This document shows positions 42,527 to 50,947 of a DNA stretch of 64,000 bases, piece by piece. Below the pieces are notes generated by a model. The model saw only the letters and a list, made by a program, of their open reading frames with translations, ran no database searches and was not told the origin of the DNA. This stretch comes from Clostridia bacterium (GTDB taxonomy: Bacteria > Bacillota > Clostridia > Oscillospirales > Acutalibacteraceae): positions 62,001 through 126,000 of the forward strand of contig JAKSQM010000005.1 of assembly GCA_024404115.1 (NCBI GenBank), in the 5' to 3' direction. Every line of letters starts with the position of its first letter. Positions within the stretch are counted from its first letter, which is position 1. The position numbers and the translations under genes were made by a program.

Positions 42527-43738
42527 TTATTCGGGTTTCTTTTTGATGATGTCATTGAGGATTACAAAGAAATCATCATCGTTAACTGAGCTTGCCTGAG
42601 GAGCCTTGGGAGCAGGAATGTTGCCAAGGATAGGAGGCTCGATAGGAGCGGGACCAGCAGGCTGAGCAGGATTAAGAGGATTGAGAGGCTCGATAGGAGC
42701 TTTTGCAGCTGCACTTACAGGGTTAACTGTTGCAGGCTGACCCTTGAATGTGGGGATAGGATTGATGTCGTCAATGCCGTCAACCTTTTCAAAGCCTGTT
42801 GCAACAACAACGATTGTGATTTCGTCTTCCATAGTTGGGTCGAATGAAACACCCCATGTGATGTTTGCATCGGGATGAGCCTTTTCTGTGATAGATTCAG
42901 CAGCATTTTCAACCTCGTCAAGACCAATGTCGGGTGAAGAAGTGATGCTGATAATAACACCCTTTGCACCTGCGATTGATGTTTCAAGAAGAGGACTTGA
43001 AATTGCGAAATCAGCAGCCTGAATTGATTTATCTTTGCCCTTAGCTGTGCCGACACCCATATGTGCATAGCCTGCATCACGCATAACGCTGCAAACATCT
43101 GCAAAGTCAAGGTTAACAAAGCCGGGGATTTTAATAAGGTCTGAAATACTCTTAACGCCCTGTGAAAGAACTTCATCAGCTACTTTGAAAGCTTCTGTTA
43201 AAGTCTTGCAACGGTCTGAAAGGAGCTTGAGACGGTCGTTGGGGATAACGATAAGAGAGTCAACATTCTCTGCAAGCTTTGCAATGCCCTGCTCTGCAAG
43301 GATGCTTCTCTTTTTGCCCTCGAATTTGAAGGGTTTAGTAACAACGCCAACTGTAAGGATGCCAAGCTCTTTAGCGATACCAGCGATAACGGGAGCTGCG
43401 CCAGTGCCTGTGCCGCCGCCCATACCAGCGGTGATAAATACCATGTCAGTGCCCTTGAGAACCTGAATGATGTCTTCTCTGCTCTCTTCAGCAGCTTTTT
43501 CGCCGATTTCGGGTTTGCCGCCTGCGCCCTGACCTCTTGTTGATTTTTCACCTATCTGAATTTTCTGAGTAGCCTGTGATTCGTTAAGAACCTGCTTGTC
43601 CGTATTTACAACGATAAATTCAGCGCCCTGCATGCCAGTGGAAATCATTGTATTAACAGCGTTTCCGCCGCCACCGCCAACACCGATAACTTTTATTGTA
43701 ACTTCGCTTTCATATTCATTGTCGATTCCGAATGCCAT
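42527..43738 (-). CDS. ftsZ: Cell division protein FtsZ
   Basis: Tubulin-like GTPase that forms the division ring. Family blocks are [12 protein letters not shown] (residues about 18-29), the GTP-binding [11 protein letters not shown], and the T7 loop with [11 protein letters not shown]. After the core (to about 318), a Pro/Ala-rich linker with repeats of PLNP and PAP leads to a C-terminal peptide [16 protein letters not shown]. That end lacks the usual DIPxFLR-type tail that binds FtsA or SepF, though it keeps an acidic-hydrophobic-basic pattern. It has its own promoter. AGGTTAATCAA precedes the ATG. Confidence 0.98.
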   Translation of the reverse strand: MAFGIDNEYESEVTIKVIGVGGGGGNAVNTMISTGMQGAEFIVVNTDKQVLNESQATQKIQIGEKSTRGQGAGGKPEIGEKAAEESREDIIQVLKGTDMVFITAGMGGGTGTGAAPVIAGIAKELGILTVGVVTKPFKFEGKKRSILAEQGIAKLAENVDSLIVIPNDRLKLLSDRCKTLTEAFKVADEVLSQGVKSISDLIKIPGFVNLDFADVCSVMRDAGYAHMGVGTAKGKDKSIQAADFAISSPLLETSIAGAKGVIISITSSPDIGLDEVENAAESITEKAHPDANITWGVSFDPTMEDEITIVVVATGFEKVDGIDDINPIPTFKGQPATVNPVSAAAKAPIEPLNPLNPAQPAGPAPIEPPILGNIPAPKAPQASSVNDDDFFVILNDIIKKKPE

Positions 43739-43800
43739 TTGATTAACCTCCGTTTTTCACTTATATTTGGAAATAATAAAATTTACACTAATACTATGAT

Positions 43801-43829
43801 ATTCTATCACAGAACTTTAATTTTTTCAA
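43801..43829 (-). promoter_or_regulatory. Promoter of ftsZ
   Basis: TTGAAA (43824-43829), a 17-base spacer and TAGAAT (43801-43806) on the minus strand, in the 120-base gap between ftsQ and ftsZ. It gives ftsZ expression separate from the rest of the cluster. Confidence 0.78.
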
Positions 43830-43858
43830 GTCCTATTTTTATATTTTTGGATTTATAT

Positions 43859-44779
43859 TCAATTTCCCTCGGGGCTTACATAAATATTTTTTGTATTTGC
43901 AAGGAAAATTTCGCCCTTTTCTGTTGGTGCGGCTTTGTTTTCTTTTTCAATGATTTTTGCCGCCGCTTTGAGCTTATAATCAATTTCGCTCATTGTGCCG
44001 ATGTTAAGCTTCAAGCGATTCTGATACATCATTGTGATGTTATTCAAAGATTTAATATTAACGAGGGTCAAGTCTTTAAGACCGCTTGCATTGATTGCAT
44101 CAAAAACGGTTTTTAACGCTTTCGCCTTATCTATCTGCTCTTTTTTGAGCTTTTCGCTTGTGTTTGTTTCAAAGATTGTTTCGCCAAGCTCTGCATTGAA
44201 TGATGTGCCTGCTTCAAGCTTTGTGATTTTGCCTTTGAATTTATCAGTTGAAGCAAACTCAAGCACCTTGCCTTTTTTATCCACCATAGCGGTACCAGAG
44301 GTGGTATCAACTGCCATAAACGGCTTTGTTTCTTTTGCCTCGATTATGAGAGTTGAGGGAAGCTTCTTTTTGATTGTAACGCTTGATATGTAAGGCAGAT
44401 TCTTTTTGATGGAGTTGACCGCCTTTTCTTCTTTTAAGCCAAGGAGGCTGTCGCCCTTTGACGCACCCGAGGCATTTATAATCTGTGTTTCTTCATAAGA
44501 AGTTTTGCCCGTTACGGTGATTGTTTTTATTTTAAATGCTACTCTGAAAAGCAGGAAGAAAGCGAGCACAACGGCAAGGATAGCCGCAACGGAAATGCCG
44601 AGAATCTTTCTGTTGCGTTCAACCTGTTTCTTTCTTTTAAGATATGCCTGACGCTTCTGCGGCGACATCTTTTTTATATTTGAACTTTTTGAGGTCGGCT
44701 TTTTCGCCTGTTTTTTTACAGGTTTTTTAGGCTTACTTTTTGTCGGCTTTTTAACCTGCTTCTGATTGGGGTTTGCCAA
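43859..44779 (-). CDS. ftsQ: Cell division protein FtsQ/DivIB
   Basis: Bitopic divisome protein. A very basic cytoplasmic tail (residues 1-60, many Lys with KKP repeats) leads to a membrane segment (about 62-82). The POTRA domain follows (FKIKTITVTGKTSYEETQIINASGASKGDSLLGL), then the FtsQ beta domain (YISSVTIKKKLPSTLIIEAKETKPFMAV). The start is TTG 44779, with GGAGGG six bases before it. It overlaps the murA end by 29 bases. Length is 306 aa. Confidence 0.92.
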   Translation of the reverse strand: MANPNQKQVKKPTKSKPKKPVKKQAKKPTSKSSNIKKMSPQKRQAYLKRKKQVERNRKILGISVAAILAVVLAFFLLFRVAFKIKTITVTGKTSYEETQIINASGASKGDSLLGLKEEKAVNSIKKNLPYISSVTIKKKLPSTLIIEAKETKPFMAVDTTSGTAMVDKKGKVLEFASTDKFKGKITKLEAGTSFNAELGETIFETNTSEKLKKEQIDKAKALKTVFDAINASGLKDLTLVNIKSLNNITMMYQNRLKLNIGTMSEIDYKLKAAAKIIEKENKAAPTEKGEIFLANTKNIYVSPEGN

Positions 44780-46034
44780 TTTTATCCCTCCGAATCTTTG
44801 CACCGATAAGCGCAAGATCACGCTCTATTTTTTCATATCCTCTGTCGATATACTGGGCGGAGTTTATTTTTGTGTCGCCCTCCGCTGAAAGAGCCGCAAG
44901 CACAAGTGCCATGCCGCCCCTTAAATCTGTTGCACTGACATTTGCACCGAAAAGCCTGCTTTTGCCGTTGACAATAGCGGATGTGCCTGTAACGGTGATG
45001 TCTGCACCCATTCGGTTAAGCTCGCCTGCGTGGCGGAATCGACTTTCAAATATGTTTTCGTTAATAATTGTTGTTCCCTCAGCCACAATAGCCATTGCCA
45101 TTACGATTGCCTGACAATCAGTTGGAAATCCAGGGTAAGGCATTGTGCGAACGGTTTTCATACTGTTAAGCCTGTAAGGAGCTTTGATGCGGATTGCATT
45201 TTTTTCGCACTGAAAAACACAGCCTGCCTGCTCAAAAACAGAGATAACGGAGCTGATATGCTCGCTGACAGCATTCTTCACAAGAATCGCTGAGCCTGTA
45301 ACTGCCGCCGCCGCAAGATAACTGGCGGCTACGATTCTATCCTCCATAATGGTGAACTCTGCGCCGTGGAGCTTATCTTTGCCATTGATGACAATTGTGC
45401 TTTCCCCTGCTCCGAAAACGGAAGCACCGCAAAGTTTAAGGAAATTTGCAAGGTCAACTATTTCTGGCTCACGGGCGGCATTTTTTATGTAGGTTGTGCC
45501 TTTTGCGGTTGCCGCCGCAAGCATAATATTTTCTGTTGCGCCAACACTTGGGAACGAAAGATTTATTTCTGCGCCGTGCAATCCTTTTGGAGCTTCGCAG
45601 ATGATTCTGCCCTCTTCTCTGATTACACATGCACCCATTTTTTCAAATGCAAGAAGATGAATATCAACAGGGCGGACACCGATTTCACATCCACCAGGGG
45701 CGCACATAACCGCCCTGCCTGTGCGTGAAAGGAGCGCACCCATAAAGATGAACGATGAACGAAGCTCCCTCATAAGCAAATCGGGAATTTCATTTTTCAT
45801 CACTGCCGATGAATCAACAACAACAGTGCCATTTTCTTTTTGATTAGAACAACCGAGCCACGAGAGAATGTTGAGCGTTGCCCTTACATCTGATAAATCG
45901 GGGCAATTGTGAAACACACACTCCCCATCTGTTATAACGCTTGCCACAAGGACAGGCAATGCACTGTTTTTTGCGCCATGGACTGCGATTGTGCCTTCAA
46001 GGCGGTTTCTACCCTGTATGTATAAGCTATTCAT
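44751..46034 (-). CDS. murA: UDP-N-acetylglucosamine 1-carboxyvinyltransferase MurA
   Basis: First committed step of peptidoglycan synthesis: transfer of enolpyruvate from PEP to UDP-GlcNAc. The N-terminal GRNRLEGTIAVHGAKNSALPVL and the catalytic loop PGGCEIGVRPVDIH, with the PEP-binding, fosfomycin-targeted Cys, are intact. GFPTDCQAIVMA is also typical. The start is ATG 46034, eight bases after GAGGGG. It lies 73 bases after murG. Length is 427 aa. Confidence 0.96.
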   Translation of the reverse strand: MNSLYIQGRNRLEGTIAVHGAKNSALPVLVASVITDGECVFHNCPDLSDVRATLNILSWLGCSNQKENGTVVVDSSAVMKNEIPDLLMRELRSSFIFMGALLSRTGRAVMCAPGGCEIGVRPVDIHLLAFEKMGACVIREEGRIICEAPKGLHGAEINLSFPSVGATENIMLAAATAKGTTYIKNAAREPEIVDLANFLKLCGASVFGAGESTIVINGKDKLHGAEFTIMEDRIVAASYLAAAAVTGSAILVKNAVSEHISSVISVFEQAGCVFQCEKNAIRIKAPYRLNSMKTVRTMPYPGFPTDCQAIVMAMAIVAEGTTIINENIFESRFRHAGELNRMGADITVTGTSAIVNGKSRLFGANVSATDLRGGMALVLAALSAEGDTKINSAQYIDRGYEKIERDLALIGAKIRRDKIGKPQSEAG

Positions 46035-46107
46035 AATAAGTACCCCTCTAATCTGAACAATAAGCATCTTTCTTTTTTATATTATTCAGCTGTGGGGAAA
46101 GGGTTAC

Positions 46108-47232
46108 TTATTTTACGATTTCACAAAGGTTCTCTGTAATGCGTTTTGCGGCATCTGTAACAGCCATTTTCTTTGCGTTATCGCCAAACTCTTTGAGCTT
46201 GTCGGGGTTTGAAATAAGAAGATCAACAACCTGTGAAAGTTTTTCGCCGTTAAGGTCTTTCTCTTCGATAAGGATTGCGGCATTGTTATCAACAAGGTCT
46301 TTTGCGTTGTAGAACTGGTGATTTTCTGCCGCATAGGGATAAGGAATGAGGATTGAAGCCTTGCCCATTACCTGAAGCTCACTGATTGAGCTTGCGCCTG
46401 CACGGCAGATAACGAGGTCGGCGGCGGACATACATCTGTCCATATCGTTTATGTATTCACGAAGCATAATGTGCTTGTTTTCGTCAAGATTGATTTTCTG
46501 ACCCAGCTCGTCAATAAGTGCAACACCGTTTTTGCCTGTTGCGTGAAGATAATAGCACTTCTTTTCGCCGTAATGCTCAAGAATCATTGTGCTTACTGCT
46601 TCGTTGATTGACTTTGCGCCAAGGCTGCCGCCCATTGAAAGAATGAGGGGTCTGTTGTCAAGTCCAAGCTCTGCACGGCTAAGCTCACGGCTTGCGGTGA
46701 GAAGCTCACCTCTTACGGGAAGTCCTGTTACAACTGTGGGATTTTTTGCCTTGAAATAATCCTGTGCGGCGGCGGTTGTTACCATAACTCTGTCAACTTT
46801 TTTAGCGAGCATTTTGTTTGTAACGCCAGGGAAAGCGTTCTGCTCGTGAACAGCGGTGGGAACTTTAAGCTTTGCGGCGGCTCTGATAACAGGACCGCTT
46901 ACATATCCGCCAAAGCCGATTGCAACATCGGGCTGAAAATCCTTAACAATCTGTTTTGCTCTTGGAAGAGCTTTCATAAGTTTAAGGATTGTATTTATAT
47001 TTGCCTTGATGCCCTCAAGTGTGAAATCACGCTGAAATCCGCTGATTTCAATTGGGGTGAAATCAAATCCAGCGGCAGGAACGAGAGTTGACTCCATTTT
47101 ATTGGGTGTTCCTGCAAAAAGAATCTGAGCATCGGGATAATTTTCTCTGATATAGCCTGCAACAGCAAGCGCGGGGTTAATGTGTCCGCCAGTGCCACCT
47201 GCGGCGAAAAGTATCTTTTTTCCGTTTAACAT
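46108..47232 (-). CDS. murG: MurG N-acetylglucosaminyltransferase (lipid II synthase)
   Basis: Adds GlcNAc to lipid I at the inner membrane face. Signatures are ILFAAGGTGGHINPALAVAGYI at the N-terminus, GFGGYVSGPVIRAA, HEQNAFPGVTNK, GGSLGAKSINEAV and the C-terminal UDP-GlcNAc site RAGASSISELQ followed by YPYAAENHQFYNA. Length is 374 aa. It lies 4 bases after ftsW. Confidence 0.97.
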   Translation of the reverse strand: MLNGKKILFAAGGTGGHINPALAVAGYIRENYPDAQILFAGTPNKMESTLVPAAGFDFTPIEISGFQRDFTLEGIKANINTILKLMKALPRAKQIVKDFQPDVAIGFGGYVSGPVIRAAAKLKVPTAVHEQNAFPGVTNKMLAKKVDRVMVTTAAAQDYFKAKNPTVVTGLPVRGELLTASRELSRAELGLDNRPLILSMGGSLGAKSINEAVSTMILEHYGEKKCYYLHATGKNGVALIDELGQKINLDENKHIMLREYINDMDRCMSAADLVICRAGASSISELQVMGKASILIPYPYAAENHQFYNAKDLVDNNAAILIEEKDLNGEKLSQVVDLLISNPDKLKEFGDNAKKMAVTDAAKRITENLCEIVK

Positions 47233-47236
47233 AAAA

Positions 47237-48502
47237 TCACGCCTTTAAATTTTTGTTGATTCTTGAACTTCTTGAAACTGAAAGCACAACGCCCATTTCA
47301 AACAGGAGCATCATAAGCGATGTACCGCCATAGCTGAAGAACGGCAAACTGATACCGGTATTTGGCAGTGTATCTGTAACAACCATGATGTTAAGAATTA
47401 CCTGCAAGCCGATTTGCGTAACAATTCCCATAACAAGGAGTCTGCCGAATGTGGAGCGGGATTTCATAGCAATCTGGAATCCACGAAAAACAAGAAGTCC
47501 AAAAAGAATAATTATAATTGTGCAGCCGAGGAAGCCAAGCTCCTCGCCAACGATTGCGAAAATAAAGTCATTCTGCGGTTCGGGAAGATAAAGATATTTC
47601 TGCTTTGAGTTGCCAAGACCGAGACCGAAGAATCCGCCAGAGCCAAGAGCGAAAAGGGACTGGTTAGTCTGCCAGCGTGAGCCAGTGTCCTCATAGTCCT
47701 TAACGAGCCATGAATTGATACGCTCTGCCATATAGCCCTTGATAATCTTTTCGGGTGCGCTGATAACGATTATAACTGCCAGCGCAACCACCACAATGCC
47801 GATTGCGTATATTCGCCAGTCTGTTCCGCCTAAGAAGCAGATGATAACACCGATACCTGCCATAAGGATTGCACCTGAAAGGTGGTCTTCCATATAAACA
47901 AGAAGAGCGAACATACCAACAATGCCGATATAAGCAATTGAAGCTTTTGTGCCGTAAACCTCAAGCAATTTCTGATGTCTTTCAAAGCTCCATGCAAGGA
48001 ACATTATCAAACCGAATTTTGCAATTTCTGACGGCTGAATGTTCATTTTGATAATTGGAATCTGAAGCCAGCGTTTGATGTTATCCTTGCCCTCGATTGT
48101 TGCGGGGTGAATAAGAACGAGGAGCAGAAGAATAAGTGAAATACCAAAAAGGTAGGGAGCAACATCCCTGAACATATTGTAGTTGATTTTTGAAACTGCA
48201 AGCATAAGCGCAACGCCAAGCACTGCGAAGATTGCCTGCCTTTTGAAATAATAGAGAGCATCATAATTTGTTTTATAGCTGTATTTTGCTGAAATGTAGC
48301 TTGCTGAGAACATCATTATAATGCCGATTGTAAGAAGAACGCAAACTAAAATGAGGAATATAATATCAAATCCGCCTTTTGCAAATAAGCCTTTGCTTTC
48401 GCCCTCTTTGGGTCCTGCCTTAACAAGGGGTACACCGAAAAGAACCTTGCGGCTGTACATTTCTTCCATGAACTTTGTGAATTTTTTTAAATAGCCGCCC
48501 AT
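47237..48502 (-). CDS. ftsW: Peptidoglycan polymerase FtsW (SEDS family)
   Basis: SEDS glycosyltransferase that polymerises lipid II at the septum with its partner PBP. About ten membrane segments are visible. Family blocks are IMMFSASYISAKYSY, WLQIPIIKMNIQPSEIAKFGLIMFLAW, EDTGSRWQTNQSLFALGSGGFFGLGLGNSKQK, PEPQNDFIFAIVGEELGFLG and TGISLPFFSYGGTSL. A ~45-residue hydrophilic N-terminal extension precedes the first segment. It could equally be named SpoVE; its place in the dcw cluster favours FtsW. Confidence 0.93.
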   Translation of the reverse strand: MGGYLKKFTKFMEEMYSRKVLFGVPLVKAGPKEGESKGLFAKGGFDIIFLILVCVLLTIGIIMMFSASYISAKYSYKTNYDALYYFKRQAIFAVLGVALMLAVSKINYNMFRDVAPYLFGISLILLLLVLIHPATIEGKDNIKRWLQIPIIKMNIQPSEIAKFGLIMFLAWSFERHQKLLEVYGTKASIAYIGIVGMFALLVYMEDHLSGAILMAGIGVIICFLGGTDWRIYAIGIVVVALAVIIVISAPEKIIKGYMAERINSWLVKDYEDTGSRWQTNQSLFALGSGGFFGLGLGNSKQKYLYLPEPQNDFIFAIVGEELGFLGCTIIIILFGLLVFRGFQIAMKSRSTFGRLLVMGIVTQIGLQVILNIMVVTDTLPNTGISLPFFSYGGTSLMMLLFEMGVVLSVSRSSRINKNLKA

Positions 48503-48534
48503 TATATCCTCCTTGAATATTTATATAAAAAAGT

Positions 48535-49554
48535 TTATTTCATAAGAATTATGCCGATTATACAGCCGATTATGTTTACAACTGAGAAAACTGTAACAAT
48601 TTTGTTTTCGCTCCAGCCGCCCATCTCAAAATGATGGTGAATAGGAGCCATTCTGAAAATTCTTTTGCCGTGAGTGAGCTTGAAGTAGCCAATCTGAATA
48701 ACATCACTCATTGCCTCGATAACATAAAGGATGCCGAGGAATATAAGAATAAGAGGACAGTCAATTGCATATGCAAGAGCTACAACTAATCCGCCGAGGA
48801 ACATTGAGCCAGTATCGCCCATGAACACCTTTGCAGGGTGATGATTATAAACAAGGAAGCCTGCGCAGCCGCCCATAAGAGCAGATGCAAGGATGCCCAT
48901 ACCAAAGAATGAGTGCATAACTGCAATTACAATAAAGCCTGCGGCACATGTTACTGTTACGCTTGCGCAAAGACCGTCAATACCGTCTGTGAAGTTAACA
49001 GCGTTGATTGCACCGTAAAGAACGCAAACACCGAGAATCCAGAACCAGATGCCTAACTTAACATTACCAATGAAAGGAACATACATATAGGGTGATTTGC
49101 CCATTGCAAAATAAAGAGCAACAAGATAGCCAGCGCATGCAACTATCTGAGCGATTGACTTCTGAGGAATTGTAAGACCGAGGTTTCTCTTTTTTACAAC
49201 CTTGATGTAGTCATCTGCAAAGCCGATAAGACCAAAAGCAAGTGCCATTGCCATACCTGCCCAGAGCTTGATGTGCATCTGTGAATCAATGCCGAGGGGG
49301 TTTTTCATAATTGTGTTTATAAGAAGAACAACCGCACCTGATGCACAGATTGAAATGATGAACATAATACCGCCCATTGTGGGTGTGCCCTGCTTGTTTT
49401 TATGCCATGAGGGTCCTATGTCAAGAATAGTCTGACCAAATTTAAGTTTGTGAAGCCAAGGAATCATTGCCTTGCCTAAAAGCCATGTTGCAACAAATGC
49501 AACAATTGCCGCTGCCACCATTGAAGCTGCTGCTGAAATTACCTGTCCGCTCAT
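48535..49554 (-). CDS. mraY: Phospho-N-acetylmuramoyl-pentapeptide-transferase MraY
   Basis: Makes lipid I from UDP-MurNAc-pentapeptide and undecaprenyl phosphate. Ten membrane segments. Key blocks: TPTMGGIMFI, GFADDYIKV (Asp pair), NFTDGIDGLCASVT, KVFMGDTGSMFLGG and the terminal HHHFEMGGWSENKIV. The start is ATG 49554 with GAGAGG upstream. It lies 14 bases after murF. Length is 339 aa. Confidence 0.97.
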   Translation of the reverse strand: MSGQVISAAASMVAAAIVAFVATWLLGKAMIPWLHKLKFGQTILDIGPSWHKNKQGTPTMGGIMFIISICASGAVVLLINTIMKNPLGIDSQMHIKLWAGMAMALAFGLIGFADDYIKVVKKRNLGLTIPQKSIAQIVACAGYLVALYFAMGKSPYMYVPFIGNVKLGIWFWILGVCVLYGAINAVNFTDGIDGLCASVTVTCAAGFIVIAVMHSFFGMGILASALMGGCAGFLVYNHHPAKVFMGDTGSMFLGGLVVALAYAIDCPLILIFLGILYVIEAMSDVIQIGYFKLTHGKRIFRMAPIHHHFEMGGWSENKIVTVFSVVNIIGCIIGIILMK

Positions 49555-49568
49555 ATAATCAAATCCTC

Positions 49569-50924
49569 TCAATTCAACTTATCGTAAATATTGTTTATAA
49601 CATCTTCAAGCTTCATAGCTCTGCTTGCTTTGAAAAGAACTGCATCCCCTGCTTTAAGGAATGAGAAAAGCTTATCTGCAAGAGCTTCGTGTGAAGTGAA
49701 ATTCTCTGCAAACTCCACACCCATTTCTTTTGCTTTTTCGGCAGTTACCACTGACCTTTCACCGAGGGTGAAAACTGCGTCAATGCCTTTCTTTGCCGCC
49801 AGCATACCTGAGTTTTTGTGAGCCTCTTCGCTGATTGAGCCAAGCTCAAGCATATCACCGAGAACTGCAATTTTACGCTCTGCCTTTAAGCTTGAAAGTG
49901 TGTTGATTGCCGCTCTTACTGAATCGGGGCTTGCGTTGTAGCAATCCTCAATAAAGGTGATGTCTTTAACAGTGCGAAGTCGCTGACGCATACCAGAGGG
50001 AGTGTAGCTGCTCAGTCCCTTTGCCGCATTTTCGGGGCTGATGCCATACTCAACTGCAACTGAAAAACCTGCAAGTGCATTATAAACATTATGCTTGCCG
50101 ATTGTAGGAATGACAATGTGCTGTGATTTTTCTTCCCAGCAGATGTCAAACTCTGTTGACTCGCCTATTGCTTCAATATTTTCTGCTTTATATTTGCAGG
50201 AAAAATTGTTAATACCAAAATAAATTATTTCGTGTTCATCTGTGTGAACGCTCATAAGGTAAGGGTCATCACTGTTGAGGAAAAGCTTGCCGCCTTTTTT
50301 AAGTCCCTCAATTATTTCTATCTTTGCGTTAAGGATACCCTCTCTTGAGCCGAGGTTTTCCATATGTGATACGCCGATATTTGTGATAACAGCCACATCG
50401 GGTTTAACGCAATTGGTGAGAACTGAAATCTGACCTTTATTATCCATACCCATTTCAATAACTGCCGCTTCGGTATCTTCTTCAAGGCGCATAAGCGTTC
50501 TTGGAACACCGATTGAATTATTGAGATTGCCCTCTGTTTTGAGGGTATTTTTTTCGCTTGAAAGAGCCGCCGCAATCATTTCTTTTGTGGTGGTCTTGCC
50601 AACGCTTCCTGTAAGTCCAACAACGAAAATCGGGAAAAGCTGTCTGTACCATGAAGCCATTGCAAGGAAAGCTTCCTGTGTGTCATCAACTATTATTTTG
50701 GGGCAATCGCAGTCAATATCTTTATGGCACATAACTGCCGCCGCACCGTTTTCAACAGCACTCTTTGAGAAGATATGACCGTCAAACTTTTCGCCCTGAA
50801 TAGCAATGTAAAGGTCGCCCTCTTTAACAGTTCTTGAATCTATTGAAATATTTTTAATCTCTGCATCGCCCTCGCACTTTGCACCGAGAGCAGCTGCAAT
50901 TTCTTTGATTGAAAGAGTTTTCAT
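49569..50924 (-). CDS. murF: UDP-N-acetylmuramoyl-tripeptide-D-alanyl-D-alanine ligase MurF
   Basis: Adds D-Ala-D-Ala to the UDP-MurNAc tripeptide. The ATP loop is GLTGSVGKTTTKEMIAAAL; NLNNSIGVPRTLM, EMGMDNKGQI and EDCYNASPDSVRAAI are family blocks. Length is 451 aa. It lies 23 bases after the PBP gene. murE, which normally stands between pbp and murF, is absent from the cluster. Confidence 0.96.
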   Translation of the reverse strand: MKTLSIKEIAAALGAKCEGDAEIKNISIDSRTVKEGDLYIAIQGEKFDGHIFSKSAVENGAAAVMCHKDIDCDCPKIIVDDTQEAFLAMASWYRQLFPIFVVGLTGSVGKTTTKEMIAAALSSEKNTLKTEGNLNNSIGVPRTLMRLEEDTEAAVIEMGMDNKGQISVLTNCVKPDVAVITNIGVSHMENLGSREGILNAKIEIIEGLKKGGKLFLNSDDPYLMSVHTDEHEIIYFGINNFSCKYKAENIEAIGESTEFDICWEEKSQHIVIPTIGKHNVYNALAGFSVAVEYGISPENAAKGLSSYTPSGMRQRLRTVKDITFIEDCYNASPDSVRAAINTLSSLKAERKIAVLGDMLELGSISEEAHKNSGMLAAKKGIDAVFTLGERSVVTAEKAKEMGVEFAENFTSHEALADKLFSFLKAGDAVLFKASRAMKLEDVINNIYDKLN

Positions 50925-50947
50925 TATAACACCCCGCCCATAGGAAA